From Bacillota bacterium (lineage in GTDB: Bacteria; Bacillota; Dethiobacteria; DTU022; PWGO01): a stretch of DNA of 64,000 nt. Shown here piece by piece: positions 9,412 to 16,928 of this stretch (position 1 is the stretch's first letter; every line of letters starts with the position of its first letter). The translations under genes were made by a program, and so were the position numbers. The notes beneath the pieces are model-generated. The model was not told the DNA's origin and ran no database searches. It saw only the letters and a list, made by a program, of their open reading frames with translations. The DNA lies in assembly GCA_012518215.1 (NCBI GenBank), contig JAAYSV010000006.1, positions 62,001 through 126,000 on the forward strand, given 5' to 3'.

Positions 9412-10206
9412 TTGAGCATTCTTGTTAACAAACTTGTAGCCGGTTATGATAGCAAAACTGTATTGAAGGGTATCGATCTGGAAATACAAAAAGGCCGCAT
9501 CTATGCCCTTCTGGGCAGAAACGGTTGTGGTAAAACCACCCTTTTAAGATGTATCAATGCCATTATAAGGCCAATCGAAGGAAACATCCAGATCGATGGT
9601 AAAGACCTGGCGAAGCTCTCCAGGCGCCATATTGCCCGCCTGGTCAGCGTGGTACCCCAGAGTACCGTCATAACTTTTGACTATTCTTCACAGGAAATCG
9701 TTCTGATGGGGGAGGCGGCCCGGATCCCCTTATGGGGCGCACCGGGTGCTGCTGAAAGAAGGCGGGCGGAAAAAGTTTTCGATCAGATAGGAATCAAGTA
9801 CCTGATGAAAAGGCCGTTCAACATGCTTTCCAGCGGGGAAAGACAGATGGTCCTTCTGGCCAGGGCATTGTTTCAAAACAGCCCTTACATGCTACTGGAT
9901 GAACCCAACTCCCATCTGGATTTTTCCAATCAACACAGGATCATGGATCTGGTTCGTCAGCTGTCCAGAGAATTGAACATTACGGTTCTGGTTACTTTGC
10001 ATGATCCCAATCTGGCCCTCTATTACTGTGACGAGGTTTTCCTTTTACATGGGGGGAAAATACTGGCCGAGGGTTGTACCGATCATGTATTGCAGGATAG
10101 TTTCCTTTCTCATGTTTACGGTGAAAATATCCGCACCGATTATACATGCAATCATGGTTTGCCGATCGTGGTACCCAAAAACGTTGCCCAACCGATGGCT
10201 ATATAA
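9412..10206 (+). CDS. ABC transporter ATP-binding protein (FecE/BtuD/MolC-like)
   Basis: ATPase of 264 residues powering the FecCD-type importer. Walker A is GRNGCGKTT (about residue 37), the Q-loop lies in VSVVPQ, the signature is LSSGERQMVLLARAL, Walker B is YMLLDEPNSHLD, and the switch histidine is in VTLHDPN. The start is TTG at 9412, four bases after the permease stop, so translation is probably coupled. The 264-residue length is normal for this family. The short C-terminal tail after the nucleotide-binding domain has no extra domain. Confidence 0.92.
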   Translation: MSILVNKLVAGYDSKTVLKGIDLEIQKGRIYALLGRNGCGKTTLLRCINAIIRPIEGNIQIDGKDLAKLSRRHIARLVSVVPQSTVITFDYSSQEIVLMGEAARIPLWGAPGAAERRRAEKVFDQIGIKYLMKRPFNMLSSGERQMVLLARALFQNSPYMLLDEPNSHLDFSNQHRIMDLVRQLSRELNITVLVTLHDPNLALYYCDEVFLLHGGKILAEGCTDHVLQDSFLSHVYGENIRTDYTCNHGLPIVVPKNVAQPMAI

Positions 10207-10215
10207 TGTAACTTT

Positions 10216-10824
10216 GTGGTCGTGGCTTGTGAGCCTGTCACGGCTCTGTTCGGGGAACAGGGGGGAGATACCATCAGCAATATTTTTCTTACCGGGGATA
10301 TCCGGATAGGCAAGAGTGCTCTCATCGACCGGGCGGTAGATGGTCTGCGTCTCAAAGCGGGGGGATTCAAAACTCTCCGTCATTACAGTGGTGGCGAACA
10401 CGATGGCTTCGTCATGGAGGATCTGAATGAAGAAAAAGTTTCTCCCGTAAATCGGCTTTTTGTGGCCAAAAAAGGTGAAAAGGGCCGCTGGAAAGACATT
10501 CCGGAAACCTTTGAGGGCTTCGGGGTTGATATTTTAAGAAAGAGTCTGTCATCGAACATCGATCTGATCATTATGGACGAGCTGGGTTATTTCGAATCGA
10601 ATGCTTTGAACTTTCAAAAGCAGGTTTTCAAATGTTTGTCCGCTTCACTCCCGGTTTTGGGGGTGGTCAAAAAGCGTTCCACCGCTTTTCTTGATCGTAT
10701 AAGAGCCATGGAAAACGTGATTGTCCTGCCGGTTACAATGGAAAACAGGGATAATGTCGGGGTGGAATTGTGTGGCATCATGATGGAGCTGCTGGCCCGT
10801 CGCCCCGGAGTTCTTCATTCATGA
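10216..10824 (+). CDS. P-loop nucleoside-triphosphatase (THEP1/NTPase_1-like)
   Basis: Protein of up to 202 residues with Walker A GDIRIGKS and a later LIIMDELGYFES that serves as Walker B, matching the small THEP1-like NTPase family also related to MobB-type P-loop proteins. It lies ten bases after the ATPase and is the last gene of the importer operon. The annotated GTG at 10216 has no ribosome binding site; GGGGGGAG (10260-10267) instead precedes an ATC codon at 10273, which would begin the protein directly at the first beta-strand (ISNIFLTGD). The family's biological role is poorly known. In this operon it may act in metal or cofactor handling, but that is inference from position only. 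Confidence 0.78.
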   Translation: MVVACEPVTALFGEQGGDTISNIFLTGDIRIGKSALIDRAVDGLRLKAGGFKTLRHYSGGEHDGFVMEDLNEEKVSPVNRLFVAKKGEKGRWKDIPETFEGFGVDILRKSLSSNIDLIIMDELGYFESNALNFQKQVFKCLSASLPVLGVVKKRSTAFLDRIRAMENVIVLPVTMENRDNVGVELCGIMMELLARRPGVLHS

Positions 10825-11024
10825 TAGCTTTCAAGTTTCTCTGCTTGAGCAAATTACAACTGCAAAGCCCTCAACAATCAGGGATGCATGGGGCGCCAGC
10901 TTCGTCAATACCACAAAGTGGGGAATATAGCCGGTGAATGACCACAAAATTTGTTTTGTTTTTTCTTGAGAACGGGGACACCAAATACAGAAACAATTTC
11001 TACACAGGTTGTGCGCCGCATTGT

Positions 11025-11076
11025 CTGTCATGGTTTTTGCGCGCCATTTTCTGTCATGGTTTTTGCCCGCCATTTT
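11025..11076 (+). repeat. Two tandem 26-bp repeats upstream of gatC
   Basis: Bases 11025-11050 and 11051-11076 are head-to-tail copies differing at one position. Each starts CTGTCATGG and ends GCCATTTT. They sit immediately upstream of a TATAAT at 11101-11106, so they lie where a regulator could bind. The rest of the 318-base gap (10825-11142) shows no gene. Confidence 0.85.
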
Positions 11077-11077
11077 C

Positions 11078-11106
11078 TTTTTTTTACCGAATGGGTATGT
11101 TATAAT
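11078..11106 (+). promoter_or_regulatory. Possible gatCAB promoter (consensus -10 only)
   Basis: A perfect TATAAT lies at 11101-11106, 37 bases before the first possible gatC start. The -35 region at the correct distance is a T-tract without TTGACA, so any promoter here would be weak or activator-dependent. Confidence 0.4.
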
Positions 11107-11142
11107 ACACATGTTTTACCATTGGTACAGGGGGGGATGATT

Positions 11143-11430
11143 TTGAGCATCGGCGATGATGAGATCAGGAATTTGTTCGAGGCGGCAAAGTTGGCCCCGA
11201 GCGAGGATAGATTGCAAGAAGCAAGAGAAGACATATGCACCTTTGAAGAGTGGATCGCGCCGCTTCTTGCTGTAAAAACTGAAGGGGTGGAGCCCACGCT
11301 GTACAATTTCACAGGAACCAACAGGTTGCGTGAGGATGTGGCCACTGCCAGGGTTGATAACAACAAATTTTACCGGGCGGCTTCAAATTTTGAGGAAGGA
11401 TTTTACCGGGTTCCGCCGATTCTTGAATGA
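11143..11430 (+). CDS. gatC: Aspartyl/glutamyl-tRNA amidotransferase subunit C
   Basis: GatC is the small clamp subunit of the tRNA-dependent amidotransferase that makes Gln-tRNA(Gln) and Asn-tRNA(Asn). The 95-residue product has the family pattern: an N-terminal helix EIRNLFEAAKLAPSEDRL, then GVEPTLYNFTGTNRLREDV (compare the usual V-EP...N-LREDV), and a C-terminal YRVPPILE. TTG at 11143 is preferred because GGGGGG lies six bases before it and it gives the usual MSI start; the ATG at 11137 directly abuts that site. gatA follows after 51 bases. Confidence 0.85.
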   Translation: MSIGDDEIRNLFEAAKLAPSEDRLQEAREDICTFEEWIAPLLAVKTEGVEPTLYNFTGTNRLREDVATARVDNNKFYRAASNFEEGFYRVPPILE

Positions 11431-11481
11431 ATACGGGGATTGATTTTCAGGGTAACATTTTCTTGATACGGAGGTTGTACA

Positions 11482-12900
11482 GTGGAATTGTTCGAGATGA
11501 CCGCCGGTGAAGCGGTGGAAGCCATAAAAGGAAAAAAAATCAAGGCGCGCGAACTGACCGAAGCGATCCTGGCGCGATCTGGTGAAATTGATGACGGAAT
11601 AAAGGCATTTGCAACCGTAACTGCTGAAAAAGCTCTGGAGCAGGCCGATGCGGTGGATCGCGATATATCCGGACAGGGCGATCCTCTCTCCCTGGCCGGA
11701 TTGCCAATTGTTCTGGGAGATGACATCTGCCTTGAAGGTGTTCCCGCTGCAGCCGGCTCGAGGGTCATAGCATCTTTTCCCGCTCCATACACGGCTACGG
11801 TGGTGCAGAAATCACTTGAAGCCGGGGCGGTTGTCATCGGGAAGGCCAGCATGACCGAATTCGGTATGGGCAGCACAGGCGGGGAATCGCTTCATCCACA
11901 TAGCCGCAACCCTTTGAACACGTCATACTCGGCCGGAGACGGTTCTGCCGCGGCGGTTGCTTCCGGGCAGGCCATGCTGGGGCTTACCTCGGATAGCGGC
12001 GGTTCCGCGCGGATCTCCGCCTCGTATTGTGGCATTGCCGGGTTCAGGCCGACCCCGGGATCGATTTCGCGCTATGGTTTGATTTCGTCTGCTTCTTCGA
12101 TGTCCCAGATAAGTTTTGTTGCCAGGAAGGCGGCTGATTTCAAATTGTTGTTTGACCCCTTGTTCGGGTTCGATCCCCGTGATTCTTCAACGGTGTTTGC
12201 CGATGAACAGATTCCCGGGGAGGAAGGGACGGTAACCAGAATAGGTTTTCCCGGGCAACTGTTTGATGGGGCCGGGGAACCCGAGCAGGCCTCTTTTCGC
12301 AGAATATTCGATGGGATTGTTTCCCGGGGGGTGGAGGTGGTGGAGGTTTCCCTGCCCCATTTTGCCCCGGCACTGCTGGCTTATCATGTTATCACCATCG
12401 CCGAATCCTTTTCCAACCTGTCCCGTTATGATGGTATCCGCTATGGATTCAATGCGGACAGCGGCGATCTGGAAGAATGGTACCGGCAGACCAGGGATCG
12501 GGGTATCGGTGAGGAGGCAAAGAGACGTTTTATCCTGGGTGCTTTCTTGCTGGGCCGTGACAATCATGAGAAATATTATGAACAGGCTCTTCGCGTATGG
12601 ACCCTGGTCAAAAAAGATTTTACGGAAGCGCTGCATGGATGCGATTTGATCCTGTTGCCCGTGGTGCGTTCCGCGGCGCCCCTTCTGAATGAAAAAAAGC
12701 CTTTTATTGAAAACTACTGCAGGGAAGAATTCTGCGCGCCGGTGAGTATGGCCGGAATGCCTTCCGTGAGCATTCCTGCCCGTGCAATTGGGGGGATGCC
12801 GCAGGGCATCCAACTGGTGGGGAAGTCTGCTGCTGACTGCCTTCTGATCGATTTTGCAGCCGATCTGGAAAAGGAGATTGGCAGCTGGAAAGAAAACTGA
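11482..12900 (+). CDS. gatA: Aspartyl/glutamyl-tRNA amidotransferase subunit A, with altered active site
   Basis: GatA normally hydrolyses glutamine to give ammonia for GatB. This 472-residue protein clearly belongs to the family: IGKASMTEFGMGST, SDSGGSAR, SNLSRYDGIRYG and a C-terminal PQGIQLVG all align. Yet key residues are missing. The catalytic lysine expected in the 'PxxxKDN' motif is Gly79 (PIVLGDDI). The serine pair of the 'GGSSGGS' motif is Ala151-Gly152 (SYSAGDGS). The aspartate expected to bind glutamine ('SDIFTVPA') appears as Glu (REEFCAPV). The nucleophile Ser175 remains. GTG at 11482 follows ACGGAGG by seven bases. The frame is intact, and the gene lies between gatC and an ordinary gatB, so it is not an obvious pseudogene. 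Confidence 0.88.
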   Translation: MELFEMTAGEAVEAIKGKKIKARELTEAILARSGEIDDGIKAFATVTAEKALEQADAVDRDISGQGDPLSLAGLPIVLGDDICLEGVPAAAGSRVIASFPAPYTATVVQKSLEAGAVVIGKASMTEFGMGSTGGESLHPHSRNPLNTSYSAGDGSAAAVASGQAMLGLTSDSGGSARISASYCGIAGFRPTPGSISRYGLISSASSMSQISFVARKAADFKLLFDPLFGFDPRDSSTVFADEQIPGEEGTVTRIGFPGQLFDGAGEPEQASFRRIFDGIVSRGVEVVEVSLPHFAPALLAYHVITIAESFSNLSRYDGIRYGFNADSGDLEEWYRQTRDRGIGEEAKRRFILGAFLLGRDNHEKYYEQALRVWTLVKKDFTEALHGCDLILLPVVRSAAPLLNEKKPFIENYCREEFCAPVSMAGMPSVSIPARAIGGMPQGIQLVGKSAADCLLIDFAADLEKEIGSWKEN

Positions 12901-12925
12901 TTATACGATTTCAAGAGGAGCGAAA

Positions 12926-14356
12926 ATGAGTTACGAAATTGTGATTGGATTGGAAGTTCACGTGGAATTGCTTACCCGCAGCAAGCTGTTCTGCGGTTGC
13001 CCCAACGATTTTTCGTCCAAGCCGAATACCAATGTATGCGAGGTCTGCCTTGGTTTTCCGGGTACCCTTCCCCATCTCAACGGCGGTGCGGTTGACCAGG
13101 CCCTCAGGGCTGCCCTTGCTTTGAATTGCGAGATATCACTTTGTAGCCGTTTTGACCGGAAAAACTATTTTTATCCTGACACCCCGAAGGGGTACCAGAC
13201 CACCCAGTTTTTCAAGCCCATAGGTGAACATGGTCATCTGGAAATAGAAGGACCGGAAATGGGGAAGAAGGTTGTCGGAATCACCCGGGTGCATATCGAA
13301 GAAGATGCCGGCAAACTTGTGCATTCCCCGGCGGGTGATTGCTCCATGGTGGATTTCAACCGGGCGGGGGTTCCCCTGGTGGAGATAGTCTCCGAGCCCG
13401 ATCTGCGTTCACCGGCCGAAGCACGCTGCTATCTGGAAAGGTTGAAAAGCATCTTGCAGTATGCCCGTGTCTCCGATTGCAAGATGGAAGAAGGAAGCTT
13501 GCGCTGTGATGCCAATATTTCCTTGCGGTTGCCTGGCCAGGAAAAATTGGGGGTCAAGACAGAGTTGAAGAACATGAACTCTTTCCGTGCCGTGGAGAGG
13601 GCATTGGAGTATGAGATCAGGCGCCAGGCGGAGATCCTCGACGGGGGAGGGGAGGTAATCTCCGAAACGAGGAGATGGATCGAAGAGGATGAAAAAACGG
13701 TTGCCATGCGCAGCAAGATTGAATCCTACCGTTATTTCACCGATCCCGAGCTTGCCCCGGTTGAGTTGAGTGCGGCATATGTTGAAGAAACACGTTCTTC
13801 CCTTCCGGAGTTCGCTCCGCAGAGGATTATCCGTTACATTGAAGAATATGAACTTCCCCGCTATGACGCTGAAGTGATCACCGGCAATTATTTTCTATCG
13901 GAATATTTCGAGGCATGTTTGCAAGAGTATCCCCATCCCAAGACGGTCAGCAACTGGCTGATGGGTGATTTCACGGCCCTGGTGAAAGCGGAAGGAAAGG
14001 AAATCGAGGAACTCGATTTTTCACCTTCGCATCTGGCCGACCTTCTCAACATGATTGATGAAGGCCTGATCAGCGGCAAGATCGCCAAACAAGTGCTGGA
14101 AACGAGTTTCAAGACAGGACAGAAACCGCGCAAGGTTGTTGAAGCGGAAGGATTGTTGCAGATAACCGATGAAGAGGAAATAGAAAATATCGTCAACGCC
14201 GTGGTAAGCGAGAACCCTTCATCAGTCAACGATTACCGGGCCGGCAAAAAGAAGGCACTGGGTTTCCTGGTCGGTCAGGTAATGAAAATCACCGCAGGGA
14301 AAGCCAATCCTCAAATGGTGAACAAATTGCTAAGAAAGATTCTGGATGAATCTTGA
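12926..14356 (+). CDS. gatB: Aspartyl/glutamyl-tRNA amidotransferase subunit B
   Basis: GatB phosphorylates the misacylated Glu or Asp on tRNA and amidates it. The 476-residue protein is canonical: YEIVIGLEVHVELLT at the N-terminus, FCGCPNDF and NVCEVCLGFPGTLP containing the zinc-site cysteines, FDRKNYFYPDTPKGYQ, and a C-terminal YqeY-like tail (GFLVGQVMK...ANPQMVNKLL). The ATG at 12926 follows AAGAGGAG by about five bases, 25 bases after gatA. All expected GatB regions are present, which contrasts with the altered GatA. Confidence 0.97.
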   Translation: MSYEIVIGLEVHVELLTRSKLFCGCPNDFSSKPNTNVCEVCLGFPGTLPHLNGGAVDQALRAALALNCEISLCSRFDRKNYFYPDTPKGYQTTQFFKPIGEHGHLEIEGPEMGKKVVGITRVHIEEDAGKLVHSPAGDCSMVDFNRAGVPLVEIVSEPDLRSPAEARCYLERLKSILQYARVSDCKMEEGSLRCDANISLRLPGQEKLGVKTELKNMNSFRAVERALEYEIRRQAEILDGGGEVISETRRWIEEDEKTVAMRSKIESYRYFTDPELAPVELSAAYVEETRSSLPEFAPQRIIRYIEEYELPRYDAEVITGNYFLSEYFEACLQEYPHPKTVSNWLMGDFTALVKAEGKEIEELDFSPSHLADLLNMIDEGLISGKIAKQVLETSFKTGQKPRKVVEAEGLLQITDEEEIENIVNAVVSENPSSVNDYRAGKKKALGFLVGQVMKITAGKANPQMVNKLLRKILDES

Positions 14357-14459
14357 CATCTGCGGTTCTGCCATCATTGATTTGATTCAAGCATGGTGTG
14401 ATCACCCGGTTATCAGGTTCCGAAGTGTTTTTTGAATACAATGTCTGGAGCGGAATTCA

Positions 14460-15302
14460 ATGAGAGAAATCCAAGCGGAACTGGTTGTGAACAGGGTGTC
14501 CAGGATGTGCCAGGAAGCCAATATCATCATCGCCCCCCGGCTGGCCGACGCGTTGAAGAAAGCATCCGACCGGGAAGAATCGCCAATCGGGAAAGCAGTT
14601 TTGAAGCAGATTCTGGAAAATGCCGTGATTGCCCGCGAAGAACGCATTCCACTTTGCCAGGATACCGGGGTTGCCGTTTTTTTTGTCGAGTGGGGGGAGG
14701 ATACAGTCATCACCGGATCCACCCTTGAAGAAGCTATCAACGAAGGGGTGAGAAAGGGGTACACGGAAGGGTATTTGCGGAAATCGATGGTCGAAGATCC
14801 CTTGCGAAGGTCAAACACCGGTGACAATACACCGGCCATAATTCATATCAAATCGGTTGCCGGCGACCGCCTGAAGATCACTTTTCTGGCCAAGGGGGGG
14901 GGAAGTGAGAACCAGAGCAAGGTGGGGATGCTGAAGCCCGCGGATGGCCGCGAGGGGGTAGTCAATTTTGTTGTCGATCATGTAAAGGAAGCGGGCCCCA
15001 ACCCCTGCCCACCGATAATCGTGGGGGTGGGTATTGGAGGCACCTTTGAATATGCGGCCTATCTTTCCAAGAAGGCCTTGTTGAGATCGATGGGTGAGCC
15101 GCACCCTGATCCTTACTATGCGGAGATGGAAGAAGAGATCCTCGAGAAGATAAACAACCTGGGTATCGGCCCCCAGGGGTTCGGCGGAAGGGTTACGGCC
15201 CTGGCTGTTCATATTCTGACCTATCCCTGCCATATAGCCAGCTTGCCCGTGGCGGTCAATATCGATTGTCATGCCAGCAGGCATATGAAGATCGTGATCT
15301 GA
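14460..15302 (+). CDS. Fumarate hydratase class I (Fe-S), alpha subunit
   Basis: N-terminal half of a two-subunit oxygen-sensitive fumarase (or the related L-tartrate dehydratase) that interconverts fumarate and malate. The 280-residue protein carries three cysteines suitable as [4Fe-4S] ligands: C66 in PLCQDTGVA, one in NPCPPIIVGVGIGG, and one in TYPCHIASLPVAVN. The beta subunit begins 44 bases after this gene's stop. Class I two-subunit fumarases are standard in anaerobic Firmicutes. Tartrate dehydratase has the same layout, but fumarase is the more common activity. Confidence 0.9.
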   Translation: MREIQAELVVNRVSRMCQEANIIIAPRLADALKKASDREESPIGKAVLKQILENAVIAREERIPLCQDTGVAVFFVEWGEDTVITGSTLEEAINEGVRKGYTEGYLRKSMVEDPLRRSNTGDNTPAIIHIKSVAGDRLKITFLAKGGGSENQSKVGMLKPADGREGVVNFVVDHVKEAGPNPCPPIIVGVGIGGTFEYAAYLSKKALLRSMGEPHPDPYYAEMEEEILEKINNLGIGPQGFGGRVTALAVHILTYPCHIASLPVAVNIDCHASRHMKIVI

Positions 15303-15346
15303 AGAATGTTTCCTCGTTATTTAAAATTGAAGGGGGCTGCCAGGCC

Positions 15347-15916
15347 ATGGCCATCAAAAATATTCATGCCCCGCTCGGCGAGAATGATGTTTCAGCTTTG
15401 AGATCAGGGGACATGGTCAACGTCAGCGGCATCATCTACGTGGCCAGGGATACCGCCCACAGGAAGATGGTTGATGCTCTCGGGGAGGGGGCTGCTCTTC
15501 CTTTTCATCTGGAAGGGCAGATCGTATATTATTGTGGGCCATCTCCGGCCAGGGAGGGGCAGATCATCGGTGCAGCGGGGCCCACCACGAGCAACCGCAT
15601 GGATGTCTACACCCCTTTGCTGCTGGCCAACGGCATGAAAGCCTGTATCGGCAAAGGGAGCAGAAGTGAAAAGGTCAGAAAGGCCCTCTGCAGATACAAG
15701 GGGGTCTACCTGGCAGCAATTGGCGGATGCGGTGCGCTGTTATCCCGCAAGATTACCGCCAGCGAAATCATAGCTTTCCCCGAACTCGGGCCTGAAGCCA
15801 TCCACCGTTTGGAAGTGAAAAATTTTCCGGCCATAGTGGTCAATGATATGTACGGAAATGACCTGTACAAAGAGGGAAAGAGAAGATTTGAAATCACCGT
15901 TGACGGTGAAGGATAG
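15347..15916 (+). CDS. Fumarate hydratase class I (Fe-S), beta subunit
   Basis: C-terminal half of the two-subunit fumarase, 189 residues. Typical segments include GEVV-like LRSGDMVNVSGIIYVARDTAH, then YYCGPSPA, AAGPTTSNRMD and GKGSR, and AIGGCGALLSRKI near residue 125. The ATG at 15347 is used because GAAGGGGG lies about ten bases upstream and it gives the normal beta-subunit N-terminus. It forms an operon with the alpha subunit. Confidence 0.9.
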   Translation: MAIKNIHAPLGENDVSALRSGDMVNVSGIIYVARDTAHRKMVDALGEGAALPFHLEGQIVYYCGPSPAREGQIIGAAGPTTSNRMDVYTPLLLANGMKACIGKGSRSEKVRKALCRYKGVYLAAIGGCGALLSRKITASEIIAFPELGPEAIHRLEVKNFPAIVVNDMYGNDLYKEGKRRFEITVDGEG

Positions 15917-15967
15917 TATCCTTCTGTTCAGGGCAAGAATAGAATAAAACGCCATGGAGGTTACATC

Positions 15968-16141
15968 ATGCCCAAAACTTTCGAGGTGGGTGGAATAAAG
16001 GTTACAAGCCATGTAGAAAAAGAAGAGCTCAACCGTTTTGTGGACACGATTCCCCCTGAAAAAAGAAGAGATCTTACCGATGTCTTGCTTATCCTGCATG
16101 AAGAAGGGTTGATCACCATCGAGGAGAAAGAGAAGCTTTGA
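15968..16141 (+). CDS. Hypothetical protein, 57 residues
   Basis: A short open frame beginning ATG at 15968 with GGAGG (15956-15960) seven bases upstream. The product starts MPKTFEVGGIKVTSHVEKEE and ends with LHEEGLITIEEKEKL. It is charged, soluble-looking and likely helical, with a basic run EKRRD in the middle. I do not recognise a family. It lies 51 bases after the fumarase beta gene and before the nth gene on the same strand. The strong ribosome binding site and regular amino-acid composition support a real gene. Confidence 0.6.
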   Translation: MPKTFEVGGIKVTSHVEKEELNRFVDTIPPEKRRDLTDVLLILHEEGLITIEEKEKL

Positions 16142-16230
16142 GGAGCCGGCCGGCTGGTCCGGCTTGCCCGGAGGAATCAGACAATTCCACCTTGCTGTAA
16201 GAATCTGAAAAACAGGTCAGGTAAACCGCC

Positions 16231-16854
16231 ATGGAAGACAACATCAAGAGGATACTGGATTTATTGAAAAAACATTATCCCGGGGCAAGGACCTCTCTGC
16301 ACTACAATACGCCTTTTCAGCTTCTGGTGGCGGTCATTCTTTCCGCCAGAAGCACCGATGAGCAGGTCAATCGTATCACGCCGGCTTTGTTTGCCGCATT
16401 CGGGACTCCCGATGCCATGGCCGGAGCCAGCGTGCCGGAAGTTGAGGAACTGGTCAAGAGCTGCGGGCTTTACAGGAGCAAGAGCAGGAACCTGGTCAAG
16501 ATGGCCGGGATGGTCAAGTCCCGCTACGGCGGGAATATACCATCGACCCTGGAGGAACTGATTTCCCTGCCCGGTGTGGGGCGGAAGACCGCCAATGTTG
16601 TTCTCAGCGTTGCATTTGACAAACCGGCCATTGCGGTCGATACCCATGTTTTCAGGGTGTCAAAACGCCTGGGGCTGGCCTCGGGGAAAACGCCGCTTGC
16701 TGTAGAAAGGGAGCTGATGGAGATCATTCCGCGCCAACAATGGTCCGCAACTCACCATCGGCTGATTGCCCATGGGCGTTCTATCTGTATTTCCCGGAAA
16801 CCCTGCTGCGAAGAATGTTTTTTGAACTGTTACTGTGTCAGAAAAGGAATATAA
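16231..16854 (+). CDS. nth: Endonuclease III (DNA glycosylase/AP lyase)
   Basis: Base-excision repair enzyme that removes oxidised pyrimidines. The 207-residue protein has the helix-hairpin-helix LPGVGRKTANVVL containing the catalytic lysine, the catalytic aspartate in VDTHVFRV, and a C-terminal [4Fe-4S] loop with spacing C-x6-C-x2-C-x5-C (CISRKPCCEECFLNCYC). All hallmarks are intact and the length is normal. Confidence 0.97.
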   Translation: MEDNIKRILDLLKKHYPGARTSLHYNTPFQLLVAVILSARSTDEQVNRITPALFAAFGTPDAMAGASVPEVEELVKSCGLYRSKSRNLVKMAGMVKSRYGGNIPSTLEELISLPGVGRKTANVVLSVAFDKPAIAVDTHVFRVSKRLGLASGKTPLAVERELMEIIPRQQWSATHHRLIAHGRSICISRKPCCEECFLNCYCVRKGI

Positions 16855-16928
16855 AGGATTATCCCCGGTTGATAACGAATAGAAAAACAATATCAATATG
16901 CTGAAAGAAAGGAGATTCTCGGCTATAC

